Source: Hyphomicrobiales bacterium (GTDB lineage: Bacteria > Pseudomonadota > Alphaproteobacteria > Rhizobiales > Xanthobacteraceae). From it: 64,000 nt of DNA. Shown here one piece after another: positions 25,663-33,526 of the stretch; position 1 is the stretch's first letter, and each line of letters starts with the position of its first letter. The stretch covers positions 92,527 through 156,526 of the forward strand of contig WHTM01000008.1 in NCBI GenBank assembly GCA_009377755.1, given 5' to 3'. The notes below the pieces were generated by a model. That model did no database searches. It saw only the letters and a list, made by a program, of their open reading frames with translations, and was not told the origin of the DNA. A program made the position numbers and the translations under genes.

Positions 25663-26493
25663 ATGGCTGAGATTGTCGCCGGCTTCGGCGTACCGCACAC
25701 GCCGGTGTTTCCGTTTTTCGTCGAGCGCGACGGGCCGGATTGCGAGATCGCGGTACTGTTCCGTAAGCTGACCGAGCATCTCGAGGAGATCCGCCCGGAT
25801 CTGATCGTGATGTTCGACACCGATCATATGAACACCTTCTTCCTCGACAACCTGCCGATCTTCGCGGTCGGCGTCGGCGACGATTTCACCGGACCGAACG
25901 ACGAGGTTCGCTCGGTCCCGGTGCAGACGGTGAAGTCGCGCGGCGACGTTGCGGCGCATCTGCGCAATGTCGGCGTACATGCGGGATTCGATCTCGGGCT
26001 GCTGCAGGAATTCTCGGTCGACCATTCGGTGTTCGTGCCGCTGCACTTCATGACTCCGAAGCTTCACATTCCGGTGATTCCGATCTTCATCAGCGGCCAC
26101 GTGCCGCCGTTGCCGCCCGCGCACCGCTGCTACGCGCTCGGCGAAGCGATCGGCAAGGCGGTGCGCTCGTGGAAGGAGCCGCTGCGGGTGGCGGTGTTCG
26201 GCAGCGGCAGCTTCTCGCTCGAAGTCTGGGGGCCGCGCATCGCGCCGGGAAGGACAGACGGCGTACCCGATCCGGATTGGGTGACGCGGGTGATGGGGCT
26301 GATCCAGGGCGGCGAGATCGATACCCTGCTGAAGGAGTCGACCGAGGCGCAGATGCTCAAGGCCGGCAATGTCGGCGGCGAGATCCTCAACTGGATCGCC
26401 ATGCTCGGATCGATCGGGGGAACGCGCAAGCCGACCTGGATCGCGCCGCAGATGCAGAATGGCCACGCCTACGGCGTGTGGCGGTGGAGCTGA
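25663..26493 (+). CDS. LigB-like class III extradiol ring-cleavage dioxygenase, beta (catalytic) subunit
   Basis: 276 aa. Iron ligands expected from protocatechuate 4,5-dioxygenase LigB are present: H12 in GFGVPHTP, H55 in FDTDHMN and E240 in NVGGEILNW. The acid-base His that normally occupies the GG(L/M)SH motif is replaced: the segment reads GSGSFSLEVWG, with Leu186 at the expected position. Cytoplasmic, works with a LigA-type subunit encoded next. ATG at 25663 follows GGGAGGG. The gene order is beta then alpha, opposite to ligAB. It likely opens a catechol- or gallate-type ring, but may have another activity. Confidence 0.85.
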   Translation: MAEIVAGFGVPHTPVFPFFVERDGPDCEIAVLFRKLTEHLEEIRPDLIVMFDTDHMNTFFLDNLPIFAVGVGDDFTGPNDEVRSVPVQTVKSRGDVAAHLRNVGVHAGFDLGLLQEFSVDHSVFVPLHFMTPKLHIPVIPIFISGHVPPLPPAHRCYALGEAIGKAVRSWKEPLRVAVFGSGSFSLEVWGPRIAPGRTDGVPDPDWVTRVMGLIQGGEIDTLLKESTEAQMLKAGNVGGEILNWIAMLGSIGGTRKPTWIAPQMQNGHAYGVWRWS

Positions 26494-26495
26494 CC

Positions 26496-26774
26496 ATGTC
26501 CGTACTCGCAGTCAATCGCCTATTGCGCGGCCTGTTGCACGACCGCGACTTCCGGGCGGCGATGAAGGCCGACCCGGCCAAGGCCATGACCGGCCTCGAT
26601 CTAACCGATGCCGAGCGGAAGGCGATTCTCGATGGGGACGTGGTAACGCTCTACAAGATGGGCGTCAATTCGTTCCTGATGGGCTATCTGCCGCGTTTCG
26701 AGATTTCCGGCATGAGCGTGCCGCTCTACAACGAGCGGATCAGGACGGCGGAGTGGCAGCCGGGCGCGCATTGA
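26496..26774 (+). CDS. LigA-like extradiol dioxygenase alpha (small) subunit
   Basis: 92 aa all-helical protein of the LigA family (Pfam PF07746 by recognition): VNRLLRGLLHDRDFRAAMKA, a central GLDLTDAERKAILDGDVVTL, and LYKMGVNSFLMGYLPRF. In class III dioxygenases this subunit caps the active site of the beta subunit. Its ATG at 26496 lies 2 bp after the stop of the LigB-like gene, so the two are translated as a unit. Slightly shorter than Sphingobium LigA (139 aa), close to the fused C-terminal LigA domain of gallate dioxygenases. Confidence 0.85.
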   Translation: MSVLAVNRLLRGLLHDRDFRAAMKADPAKAMTGLDLTDAERKAILDGDVVTLYKMGVNSFLMGYLPRFEISGMSVPLYNERIRTAEWQPGAH

Positions 26775-26781
26775 CCCTCAG

Positions 26782-26893
26782 CCGTCGTCCCGGACGGCCG
26801 AAGGCCGATCCGGGACCCATACCCCCCAGGCCTCTCGAGAGGATACGGAGTATGGGTCCCGGCTCTCGCTTCGCTCGGCCGGAACGACAGCGG
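26782..26893. repeat. Dispersed palindromic repeat (GGGACCCATA type)
   Basis: Inverted arms around CGTCGTCCCGGACGGCCGAA (from 26783) and, on the right, TATGGGTCCCGGCTCTCGCT to about 26893. It shares the GGGACCCATA/TATGGGTCCC core with the elements at 19295 and 61869. Falls between the LigA-like gene and msrB. Confidence 0.65.
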
Positions 26894-27000
26894 TGAGAGT
26901 TGACGCCCTCGTGAAGTTCGGATGGGGCGCCAGAGTGTAACCTCAGGCTGGTCGGGCTCGAATAGCGCGGTAGGAAACCGCCAGCCCAAGGATGTTTGCT

Positions 27001-27504
27001 ATGATGACGCGACGCATGCTGTTCCTGAGCGGCACGGCCGCCGTGGCGATGGGGAGCGCGATGAGCCTGTTCGGCAAGAATGAGGCGGATGCGCGGCCTG
27101 GCGCGTTCCCGGTGACCTATCCCGACGACGAGTGGCGCAGGCGGCTCTCGCCCGAGCAGTTCTACGTGCTGCGCAAGCACGGCACCGAGCGGCCGGGGAC
27201 CAGCCCGCTCAACCGCGAGAAGCGTGCCGGCACCTTCGCCTGCGCCGGGTGCGAGCAGCCGCTGTTCCGCTCCGAGGACAAGTTCGAGAGCGGCACCGGC
27301 TGGCCGAGCTTCACCCGGCCGATCGAGAGCGCGGTCGGCGAGTCGGTCGACAGGAGCTTCTTCATGACCCGCACCGAAGTGCATTGCAGCCGCTGCGGCG
27401 GCCATCTCGGCCACGTCTTCCCCGACGGGCCGAAGCCGACCGGCCTGCGCTACTGCATGAACGGCGTGGCGATGACGTTTACCCCCAGCAAGCCCGCGTC
27501 CTGA
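27001..27504 (+). CDS. msrB: Exported peptide-methionine (R)-S-oxide reductase
   Basis: 167 aa. The N-terminus MMTRRMLFLSGTAAVAMG looks like a twin-arginine or lipid-anchor-like signal, so the enzyme probably works in the periplasm. SelR domain from about residue 40: zinc CxxC pairs FACAGCE and HCSRCGGH, GTGWPSF and the catalytic Cys in LRYCMNG. Reduces methionine-R-sulfoxide in proteins. I chose the ATG at 27001 (AAGGAT upstream); 26992 and 27004 are alternatives. Followed 27 bp later by an exported MsrA, forming a repair pair for both epimers. Confidence 0.9.
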   Translation: MMTRRMLFLSGTAAVAMGSAMSLFGKNEADARPGAFPVTYPDDEWRRRLSPEQFYVLRKHGTERPGTSPLNREKRAGTFACAGCEQPLFRSEDKFESGTGWPSFTRPIESAVGESVDRSFFMTRTEVHCSRCGGHLGHVFPDGPKPTGLRYCMNGVAMTFTPSKPAS

Positions 27505-27531
27505 CGCGGCGCGAGGAAGAGGGACACCACC

Positions 27532-28164
27532 ATGAAACGCTACGCCCTTGCCGGCGCCATTGCGCTTGTCGTCGCGCTGCCCTACGCCGCCACGCAACTG
27601 CGGGCGCAGACCGAAGCGGCCAAGCCGCCGGCTGCGGGGCTTGCCGTCGCCACCTTCGCGGGCGGCTGCTTCTGGTGCATGGAGCCGCCGTACGACAAGA
27701 CCGACGGCGTGGTCTCGACGACGTCGGGCTATATCGGCGGCCGCACGCCGAACCCGAGCTATGAGCAGATCGGATCGGGAGGTACCGGTCACACCGAAGG
27801 GGTGCAGGTCGTCTACGATCCGAAGAAAGTCTCGTACGGCAAGCTGCTCGACGTGTACTGGCGCAATGTCGACCCGTTCGATGGCCGCGGCCAGTTCTGC
27901 GACAAGGGCAGCCAGTACCGGCCGGAAATCTTCGCGCATAACGAGGAGCAGAAGAAGCTGGCCGCCGCCAGCAAGGCCGCGGTCGAGCAGCGCCTCAAGC
28001 GGCCGGTCGCGGTCAAGGTGACGTCGGCGAGCACGTTCTACGTCGCCGAGGACTACCACCAGGACTACTACCGGAAGAACCCGGTCCGCTATAAGTTCTA
28101 CCGCTACAATTGCGGTCGCGATGCGCGCCTCGAAGTGGTGTGGGGTCCGGCGCCGACGAATTGA
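27532..28164 (+). CDS. msrA: Exported peptide-methionine (S)-S-oxide reductase
   Basis: 210 aa. Signal peptide (MKRYALAGAIALVVALPYAA, cleavage near LRAQ) then the MsrA active-site motif AGGCFWCME with the catalytic Cys in GCFWC (about residue 44). Further signatures: GGTGHTEGVQVVYDP and GSQYRPEIF. Reduces methionine-S-sulfoxide, here in the periplasm. The catalytic core (about 45-200) is complete; a resolving Cys is likely C202-C205 region (YRYNCGRDAR). Co-transcribed with msrB. Confidence 0.92.
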   Translation: MKRYALAGAIALVVALPYAATQLRAQTEAAKPPAAGLAVATFAGGCFWCMEPPYDKTDGVVSTTSGYIGGRTPNPSYEQIGSGGTGHTEGVQVVYDPKKVSYGKLLDVYWRNVDPFDGRGQFCDKGSQYRPEIFAHNEEQKKLAAASKAAVEQRLKRPVAVKVTSASTFYVAEDYHQDYYRKNPVRYKFYRYNCGRDARLEVVWGPAPTN

Positions 28165-28260
28165 CGCGTGGTCATTCCAGGTGGGCCGAAGGTCGAAGGC
28201 CGTAGCCCGGCCCGCCCCGGGTTCGTGCAGGGGAGAACAAGCGGCAAACGCCGCGCTGTC

Positions 28261-28284
28261 AGCCCCTAGAAAGGGGCTTTCCTT
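28261..28284 (+). terminator. Terminator-type hairpin after msrA
   Basis: Perfect 7-bp stem AGCCCCT (28261-28267) / AGGGGCT (28272-28278) with an AGAA loop, followed by TTCCTT. It lies 97 bp after the msrA stop. Confidence 0.5.
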
Positions 28285-28346
28285 CCCACGAATCTATTGT
28301 AAAATATGCTTGACGTGTAGATTGCGAAATCGACAGGGAATCCGAC

Positions 28347-28544
28347 ATGTTGAAGGGCCTTGTTGTTGCATCGGGCGTGGCGTTCATGTGCGCCGGATTT
28401 GCGACGGATGCCGCGGCGGCGTCAAAATCGGAGCGGGCGCTGCTGCAGCGCTACGCCAGCAAGGAAAAGTGCGATAGCCGCGGCGCCCCTGCCTGGGGGC
28501 GCGCTTCAATGGAGCGCTGGCGTCGCGCGCAACGCCGCCACTGA
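28347..28544 (+). CDS. Small exported hypothetical protein
   Basis: 65 aa. Begins with a plausible signal peptide (MLKGLVVASGVAFMCAGFAT, cleavage near AAAASKSE), leaving about 40 basic residues with one Cys (KEKCDSRG). AGGGAA precedes the ATG. I do not recognise a family. The mature part is mostly charged and Arg-rich; the short length means it could also be a chance frame. It sits alone between msrA and the reverse-strand S10 peptidase. Confidence 0.4.
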   Translation: MLKGLVVASGVAFMCAGFATDAAAASKSERALLQRYASKEKCDSRGAPAWGRASMERWRRAQRRH

Positions 28545-28569
28545 TCGGCCCGGCCGGTTGGCGATCGTC

Positions 28570-30066
28570 TCATTGCCGCCGATAGAACGCCTTGGCGTCC
28601 TTGGTCATCGCCTTGCGCGAGCCGTCGTCGAGATAGAGCATATGGCCGCCGCGATAGACTTTCAGGTGCGCGCGGTCGGCTGTGTCCGGCGGCAGACGGT
28701 CGATCACATAGCGGCTCACCCCATAGGGGGTGACGAGATCGCTCCGGCCATGGATCACCAGCAGGCGGAACGCCGGATCGAAGGCGAGCAGCAGGCGCAG
28801 GTCGTCGCTGACGCCGGGCGGCGAGCGGCGCGAGCCCCAGTCCCAGTTGCCGGAAATTCCTGAAGCCAGCAGCGAGTAGGTGACGTCGGTCTTGTAGCCG
28901 AGTTCGTCGCGCGCATAGCCGACGAAGACGCTGCCGAGCGCCCGGATGAAGCCGTCAAGCCCGGGGTCCGGGCCGTGTGCGCCATCATTCTCGGGAAACG
29001 GATCGGCGACAGCGTGGGTTGCGTCGTAACGGCTGACGATCTTGCGATCGGCGGCACGATGGTGCTTCACATAGTCGTCGTGGATGAAGCCGCGGGACCG
29101 CGTCACGACGTCGACCGGCAGACCCGTCATCTCCGCGAGCCGCCGATAGAAGCTGCGGGCCGCCTCGCCCTGCAGCGGGGGGCCCGCCAGCGCGGTCAGA
29201 TATTCGGTCATAGCAAAGCGTTCCGCCGCTGCCATCGCTTCCGCCGAGTCCGCGTTCTTCCGTTCCAGCTCGGTTGCGATCAGCGAGGGCAAGGCCAGCG
29301 CCGCGCCGAGCGCATAGTCCTTTCCGCCGAACTGGAAGTGCCCCTCCAGCATCGGCGAGACCATCACGATGCCCGAGATGATGATGCCCTGTTCACGCTG
29401 CACGGCGCGCGCGACCTTGGCGGCGCGGAATCCGCCGTAGCTCTCGCCGAGCAGGTACTTCGGCGACGAGGTGCGGCTGTTCCTTGCCACATAGAGCGCG
29501 ATCACCTTGGCGATCGTCTGGGCATCGTTCTGGACGCCCCAGAATGCCTTGCCGCCGTCCGGCTTTGCCGGTCGACTCCAGCCCGCACCGACCGGGTCGA
29601 TCATGACGAGATCGGTGAATTCGAGCCAGGTCTGCGGGTTGTCGCGTAGCCGCGGCGTTGCTGCGCCGCTAGCGCCCTCGCCGAAATCGACGATGCGCGG
29701 GCCAGCCAGCCCGAGGTGCAGGAACGCCGACGCGGCACCCGGCCCGCCGTTGAAGACGAAGGTCAGCGGCCGGTTCGCCGGGTTCATGCCCTTCGCGACG
29801 TAGGCGGTGTAGAAGATCGCGGCGGACTGTCCGCCGGACTGGTCGTAGAGCGGCAGCGTGCCGGCGGTGGCGGTGTAGGTGAGGGGAGTGCTCGCCGTGT
29901 CGACGGTGCGCTCGGTGACGGCATCCGGCGGCAGCAGCCGCAGGACGCCGCTGTCGGCCCTTGCTGCCGCGGGCGTGCCGCCGCGGTCCGGACGCTCCTG
30001 AGCGGCCGTCGGCGCAAGCAGCAGGACAGCAAGGATCAGAGCCAGGAAACCACGATTGCGCATCAT
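28570..30066 (-). CDS. Exported S10-family serine carboxypeptidase-like protein
   Basis: 498 aa. N-terminal signal (LALILAVLLLAPTAAQERPD, cleavage near AAQ). The alpha/beta hydrolase fold of peptidase family S10 follows: oxyanion region FVFNGGPGAASAFLH, nucleophile elbow LLGESYGGFRAAK, Asp in LLVIHGRSDLVTPY, and His in GGHMLYLDD, so the catalytic triad is complete. Bacterial members are periplasmic or secreted and of unclear physiology. Its ATG overlaps the stop of the upstream DUF6494 gene (ATGA, 4 bp), so the two are translationally coupled. Confidence 0.9.
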   Translation of the reverse strand: MMRNRGFLALILAVLLLAPTAAQERPDRGGTPAAARADSGVLRLLPPDAVTERTVDTASTPLTYTATAGTLPLYDQSGGQSAAIFYTAYVAKGMNPANRPLTFVFNGGPGAASAFLHLGLAGPRIVDFGEGASGAATPRLRDNPQTWLEFTDLVMIDPVGAGWSRPAKPDGGKAFWGVQNDAQTIAKVIALYVARNSRTSSPKYLLGESYGGFRAAKVARAVQREQGIIISGIVMVSPMLEGHFQFGGKDYALGAALALPSLIATELERKNADSAEAMAAAERFAMTEYLTALAGPPLQGEAARSFYRRLAEMTGLPVDVVTRSRGFIHDDYVKHHRAADRKIVSRYDATHAVADPFPENDGAHGPDPGLDGFIRALGSVFVGYARDELGYKTDVTYSLLASGISGNWDWGSRRSPPGVSDDLRLLLAFDPAFRLLVIHGRSDLVTPYGVSRYVIDRLPPDTADRAHLKVYRGGHMLYLDDGSRKAMTKDAKAFYRRQ

Positions 30067-30269
30067 TCGACCTCGATCGCACCATCGACTTCGAAGGCGA
30101 GGTCGATCCCGCCGACGGTGACGGTGGCCTTGGCGATCAGCGGCGCGCCGCCCTTGAGGCGACCGTCGGCTGCGGCTTGGCGCACCGCCTGCTCGATCTC
30201 GCGCTGTGCGGTGACGCCGAGCTTCTTGAGAAACTTGCGTACCGTCGTGTTGAGCACGTCCTCGTTCAT
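30063..30269 (-). CDS. DUF6494-family small protein
   Basis: 68 aa, begins MNEDVLNTTVRKFLKKLGVT and continues QREIEQAVRQAAADG, the pattern I recognise as DUF6494; the second half is a small beta-rich segment (KATVTVGGIDLAFEVDGAIE). Cytoplasmic, function unknown. GAGGGAG precedes the ATG at 30269; the frame extends further upstream without conserved sequence. Its stop overlaps the start of the S10 peptidase, so it is likely expressed with it. Confidence 0.75.
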   Translation of the reverse strand: MNEDVLNTTVRKFLKKLGVTAQREIEQAVRQAAADGRLKGGAPLIAKATVTVGGIDLAFEVDGAIEVE

Positions 30270-30465
30270 GGTCCGCTCCCTCGGCAATTCGCCGCGCGGC
30301 CAGACAGGGCGCAGACAGTGACGCAATTGTGACGCGAAACGTCGAACCGCGATTCCTCCTTCGAATGGACTTGGCAGGGCAGACGCACTAGCCTCGCGGC
30401 CGCAACAGGATACCGCGGCTTGGAAGGTCCAGACAGGGCCGTCCGCGGTTCATGGGAGGAGCGAT

Positions 30466-30954
30466 ATGTTCCGGAGCGTTTTGACGGCTGTTGCCGTATC
30501 GACCAGTCTTGCATTCAGTGGAGCCGCCTTCGCGCAGTCCGGCCCGCCCGCCTACGGCGCGCCGATCAGCAGCGATCAGGCGAAGAAGGCGGTGGCGGCC
30601 GGCGTGGCCGAGGCGGTGAAGAACAATTGGGGTCTGTGCTTCGCAGTCGTCGCGCCGTCCGGCGATCTCGTCTATTTCGAGAAGATGGACAACTGCCAGT
30701 ACGCGTCGATCGCCATCTCGCAGCACAAGGCCCGGGCTGCGGCGACCTTCCGCCGTCCGACGAAGGCGTTCCAGGATGCGATCTCCGGCTCGCCGGCCAA
30801 CGCCACGCTGCTGACGCTCGACGGCATCATTGCCTCGGATGGGGGGGTTCCCATCACGGATGGCGGCAAGATCATCGGCGCGATCGGCGTCAGCGGAGCG
30901 ACCGGAGCGCAGGACGGCCAGGCTGCGGCCGCCGCAATTGCTGCGTTGAAGTAG
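30466..30954 (+). CDS. Exported GlcG/HbpS-family protein (DUF336)
   Basis: 162 aa. Signal peptide MFRSVLTAVAVSTSLAFSGA, cleavage near AFAQ. Heme-degrading/GlcG-like domain: WGLCFAVVAPSGDLVYFEKM, SIAISQHKARAA, and GGVPITDGGKIIGAIGVSGA at the C-terminus, all characteristic of this alpha/beta family. Members bind haem or corrinoids or are linked to glycolate operons; exported ones are common in proteobacteria. Start ATG follows GGGAGGAG. A strong hairpin at 30992 ends the transcript. Confidence 0.85.
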   Translation: MFRSVLTAVAVSTSLAFSGAAFAQSGPPAYGAPISSDQAKKAVAAGVAEAVKNNWGLCFAVVAPSGDLVYFEKMDNCQYASIAISQHKARAAATFRRPTKAFQDAISGSPANATLLTLDGIIASDGGVPITDGGKIIGAIGVSGATGAQDGQAAAAAIAALK

Positions 30955-30991
30955 CCGCCCTACATCGTCTTCCCGCGAAAACGGGAACTGC

Positions 30992-31027
30992 GGCCACCGG
31001 TCGTGCGTTGTGGCACGGACGGTGGCC
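30992..31027. terminator. Bidirectional hairpin between convergent genes
   Basis: Stem GGCCACCG (30992-30999) / CGGTGGCC (31020-31027) extended inward by CGTGC/GCACG pairing. It lies between the GlcG-like gene (stop 30954) and the converging deacetylase (stop 31073), with a smaller TCCCG/CGGGA hairpin at 30971-30986. Confidence 0.5.
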
Positions 31028-31072
31028 TTCGATGACTGGCCGGCCAGTGCCCGTACGTTGCGCCGGGCGATG

Positions 31073-31954
31073 CTATTTCGACTGCTGCTGATACCAGTCG
31101 AGGATCTGCTCGCCGTTCCAGTGGAGCACGCCGTCAAATTTGGCGACATGCGCGTAGATTTGCTCGAGATACTTGATCCGGTGCGGCTGCCCGCTGATGT
31201 AAGGGTGAATCGCAAGCGCAACGATCTTGGCGCGGCGCTCGCCCTCGGCGTGCAGCCGTTCGAACTGATCGACGGTGCGCTTGAATAAATAGTCGCTTTC
31301 GTGATGCTGGACCAGCATCATCGGGATGTCGTTGGTCTCGACCGTATAAGGCAGCGTCACCAGCGGTCCATGTGCCGTGCGGATCGTCGTCGGCTCGTCG
31401 TCATAGACCCAGTCGCCGATATACTTGATGCCAGCCGTGGCCAGCAGGTCCGGCGTCTCGAGCGTTTCGGTGAGGCCGGGCCCGAGCCATCCAACCGGGG
31501 GCTTGCCGGTGAATTTTTGAATCACGTCGACCGAGCGTTTGATCATGCCGGCCTGGTCCTCGACCTTGTGAATCGGGCCTTGCTCGTAGGCATGACCCAT
31601 GAATTCCCAGCCCTCGGTCCTTGCTTCCTCGGCGACGCGGACGTAGTCCTCGCAGACGCGCGCGTTGATGGCGAGCGTCGGGTGGATGCCGAGCCGCTTG
31701 AACAGTTCGAAGAAGCGCCAGACGCCGACACGCATCCCGTATTCGTGCCAACTCCACTGCGGCACGTCCGGCAAAAGGTTCTGTCCCTGCGGCGGCGGCA
31801 GCACATGACGAGCCATGGGATGCCTGATGTCCCAAACTTCGAGATTGACGATGGTCCAAAAGATCACACGCGCTTCGCCCGGAAGCGTCAGCGGCGGGCG
31901 GTCCACGATGGCCGAATAGCCGCAACGGTCACGGGGCAGCATTGGGCTGGTCAT
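31073..31954 (-). CDS. Polysaccharide deacetylase family protein (PuuE/allantoinase-like)
   Basis: 293 aa, NodB-type carbohydrate esterase 4 fold. No signal peptide. Landmarks: PSWHEYG-type WSWHEYGMRVGVWRFFELF near residue 65, ALAINARVCEDY, WEFMGHAYEQGPIHK carrying the metal His, and HPYISGQPHRIKYLEQI. Closest to the cytoplasmic allantoinase/PuuE-like branch rather than chitin deacetylases, so it may hydrolyse a cyclic amide. Start at 31954 after GGAG; the frame extends upstream to 32005 without conservation. Confidence 0.8.
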   Translation of the reverse strand: MTSPMLPRDRCGYSAIVDRPPLTLPGEARVIFWTIVNLEVWDIRHPMARHVLPPPQGQNLLPDVPQWSWHEYGMRVGVWRFFELFKRLGIHPTLAINARVCEDYVRVAEEARTEGWEFMGHAYEQGPIHKVEDQAGMIKRSVDVIQKFTGKPPVGWLGPGLTETLETPDLLATAGIKYIGDWVYDDEPTTIRTAHGPLVTLPYTVETNDIPMMLVQHHESDYLFKRTVDQFERLHAEGERRAKIVALAIHPYISGQPHRIKYLEQIYAHVAKFDGVLHWNGEQILDWYQQQSK

Positions 31955-32222
31955 CGGGCACTCCGCGTGGGTGAAGCACCCGCAGAAGGGCGCTAACGTC
32001 AGCATAAGCCAGGCATGACGACGGCGACAAGACGACGCGTCCGGCCTGCTTGCAGCATCGGGCGATTCGGCCTATCTGCGATGCCTCGTGCCGCTGGCGG
32101 CGGAGAGGGGCGGTTGCATGCTCCGGCAGCGGATGGAACAATCACTCACATTTGGCAGTTGTCTTGCTCAAACGAGCGGCGTGTGAATTCGCTGGATCGC
32201 TCGTGCTTTCGCGGAGGTGCCG

Positions 32223-33479
32223 ATGCCGCGTGCTGATGTTTCGTCTTCCCAACTCCGGAGCGACAAGATTGGCCCGCGGATCGTCGCGTCCGATCCGCGG
32301 CAGCGCTGGCTGCAGGTGTTCCAGACGGTCCGTGGCGAAACCGAGCGCCGCGCCGCATCGCTGTCCGAGGAAGACCAGCAGATTCAGTCGATGGCGGATG
32401 CCAGTCCGATCAAGTGGCATCGCGCGCACACGACCTGGTTCTTCGAGCAGTTCATATTGGTTCCGCATGCAGAGCAATACGAGACCTTCGACGAGCGATT
32501 TCCGTTTCTGTTCAACTCCTACTACGTCGCCGCCGGTCCACGGCATGCCCGCCCCGAGCGCGGACTGATCACGCGCCCGAGCGTTGCGGATGTTGCCGCC
32601 TATCGGGCGCACGTCGATGCGGCGGTGGCGCGGCTTATCGAATCCGCGCCTGACGACAAGGCGGCCGAGGTGTTCGCGCTCCTGGAGATCGGCCTGCATC
32701 ACGAGCAGCAGCACCAGGAATTGATGTTCACCGACCTGCTGCATGCCTTTGCGCAGAACCCGTTCGCCCCGGCCTACCTGCCGGACTGGCAATCGCCGCG
32801 GCCGCAAGGTGCCGATGCCGGGTATGTCAAGCTGCCGGCAGGGTTGCGCACCATTGGGCATGGCGATGATGGTTTCTGCTTCGACAACGAGCGGCCGGTG
32901 CATCAGACCTACCTGCAACCAGCGCGCATGCGCCACGGTCTCGTCACCAACGGCGAATGGCTTGATTTCATGCTTGACGATGGCTATGTGACGCCCTCGC
33001 TGTGGCTCTCGGACGGCTGGGTGACGGTCGGAAATGAGAATTGGTCGGCGCCTGGATATTGGCGGCAGATCGATGGAACCTGGTTCACCCTGACGCTTGG
33101 CGGCCTGCGGGCGGTCGATCCGGCAATGCCGGTTTGTCATATCAGCTATTACGAGGCGGATGCCTTCGCCCGATGGGCGGGAAAACATCTGCCGACGGAG
33201 TTCGAATGGGAAGTGGCAGCGCGCTCCGGAATCATCAGCGATGCCTTCGGCCTCGTTTGGCAATGGACCCGCAGCGCCTATCTTCCCTATCCCGGCTATC
33301 GGGCCGATCCGGGGGCGCTCGGAGAGTACAATGGCAAGTTCATGATCAATCAAATGGTGTTGCGCGGGAGCTCGCTGGCAACGCCGCAAGGTCATGCCCG
33401 CGCCAGCTACCGCAATTTCTTCCCTCCTCCGGCGCGATGGCAATTCAGCGGCTTGCGCCTCGTCGAATACCTGACCTGA
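32223..33479 (+). CDS. egtB: Ergothioneine biosynthesis sulfoxide synthase EgtB
   Basis: 418 aa. The N-terminal DinB-like domain carries the iron ligands, H66 in KWHRAHTTWFFEQF and H160/H164 in GLHHEQQHQELMF; the C-terminal FGE-sulfatase domain has NGEWLDFMLDDGY, LPTEFEWEVAAR and GSSLATPQGHARASYRNFFP. EgtB joins hercynine with cysteine or gamma-glutamylcysteine using O2 to give the sulfoxide precursor of ergothioneine. ATG at 32223 follows GGAGG. Forms an operon with egtD, 47 bp downstream. No egtA, egtC or egtE is in the window, so a cysteine-using EgtB-EgtD pathway, with a general C-S lyase, is implied. Confidence 0.95.
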   Translation: MPRADVSSSQLRSDKIGPRIVASDPRQRWLQVFQTVRGETERRAASLSEEDQQIQSMADASPIKWHRAHTTWFFEQFILVPHAEQYETFDERFPFLFNSYYVAAGPRHARPERGLITRPSVADVAAYRAHVDAAVARLIESAPDDKAAEVFALLEIGLHHEQQHQELMFTDLLHAFAQNPFAPAYLPDWQSPRPQGADAGYVKLPAGLRTIGHGDDGFCFDNERPVHQTYLQPARMRHGLVTNGEWLDFMLDDGYVTPSLWLSDGWVTVGNENWSAPGYWRQIDGTWFTLTLGGLRAVDPAMPVCHISYYEADAFARWAGKHLPTEFEWEVAARSGIISDAFGLVWQWTRSAYLPYPGYRADPGALGEYNGKFMINQMVLRGSSLATPQGHARASYRNFFPPPARWQFSGLRLVEYLT

Positions 33480-33526
33480 CCTTTTTCATTCGCCAAGCCA
33501 CGAAACAGCAATAGCGTCGGTATGTG

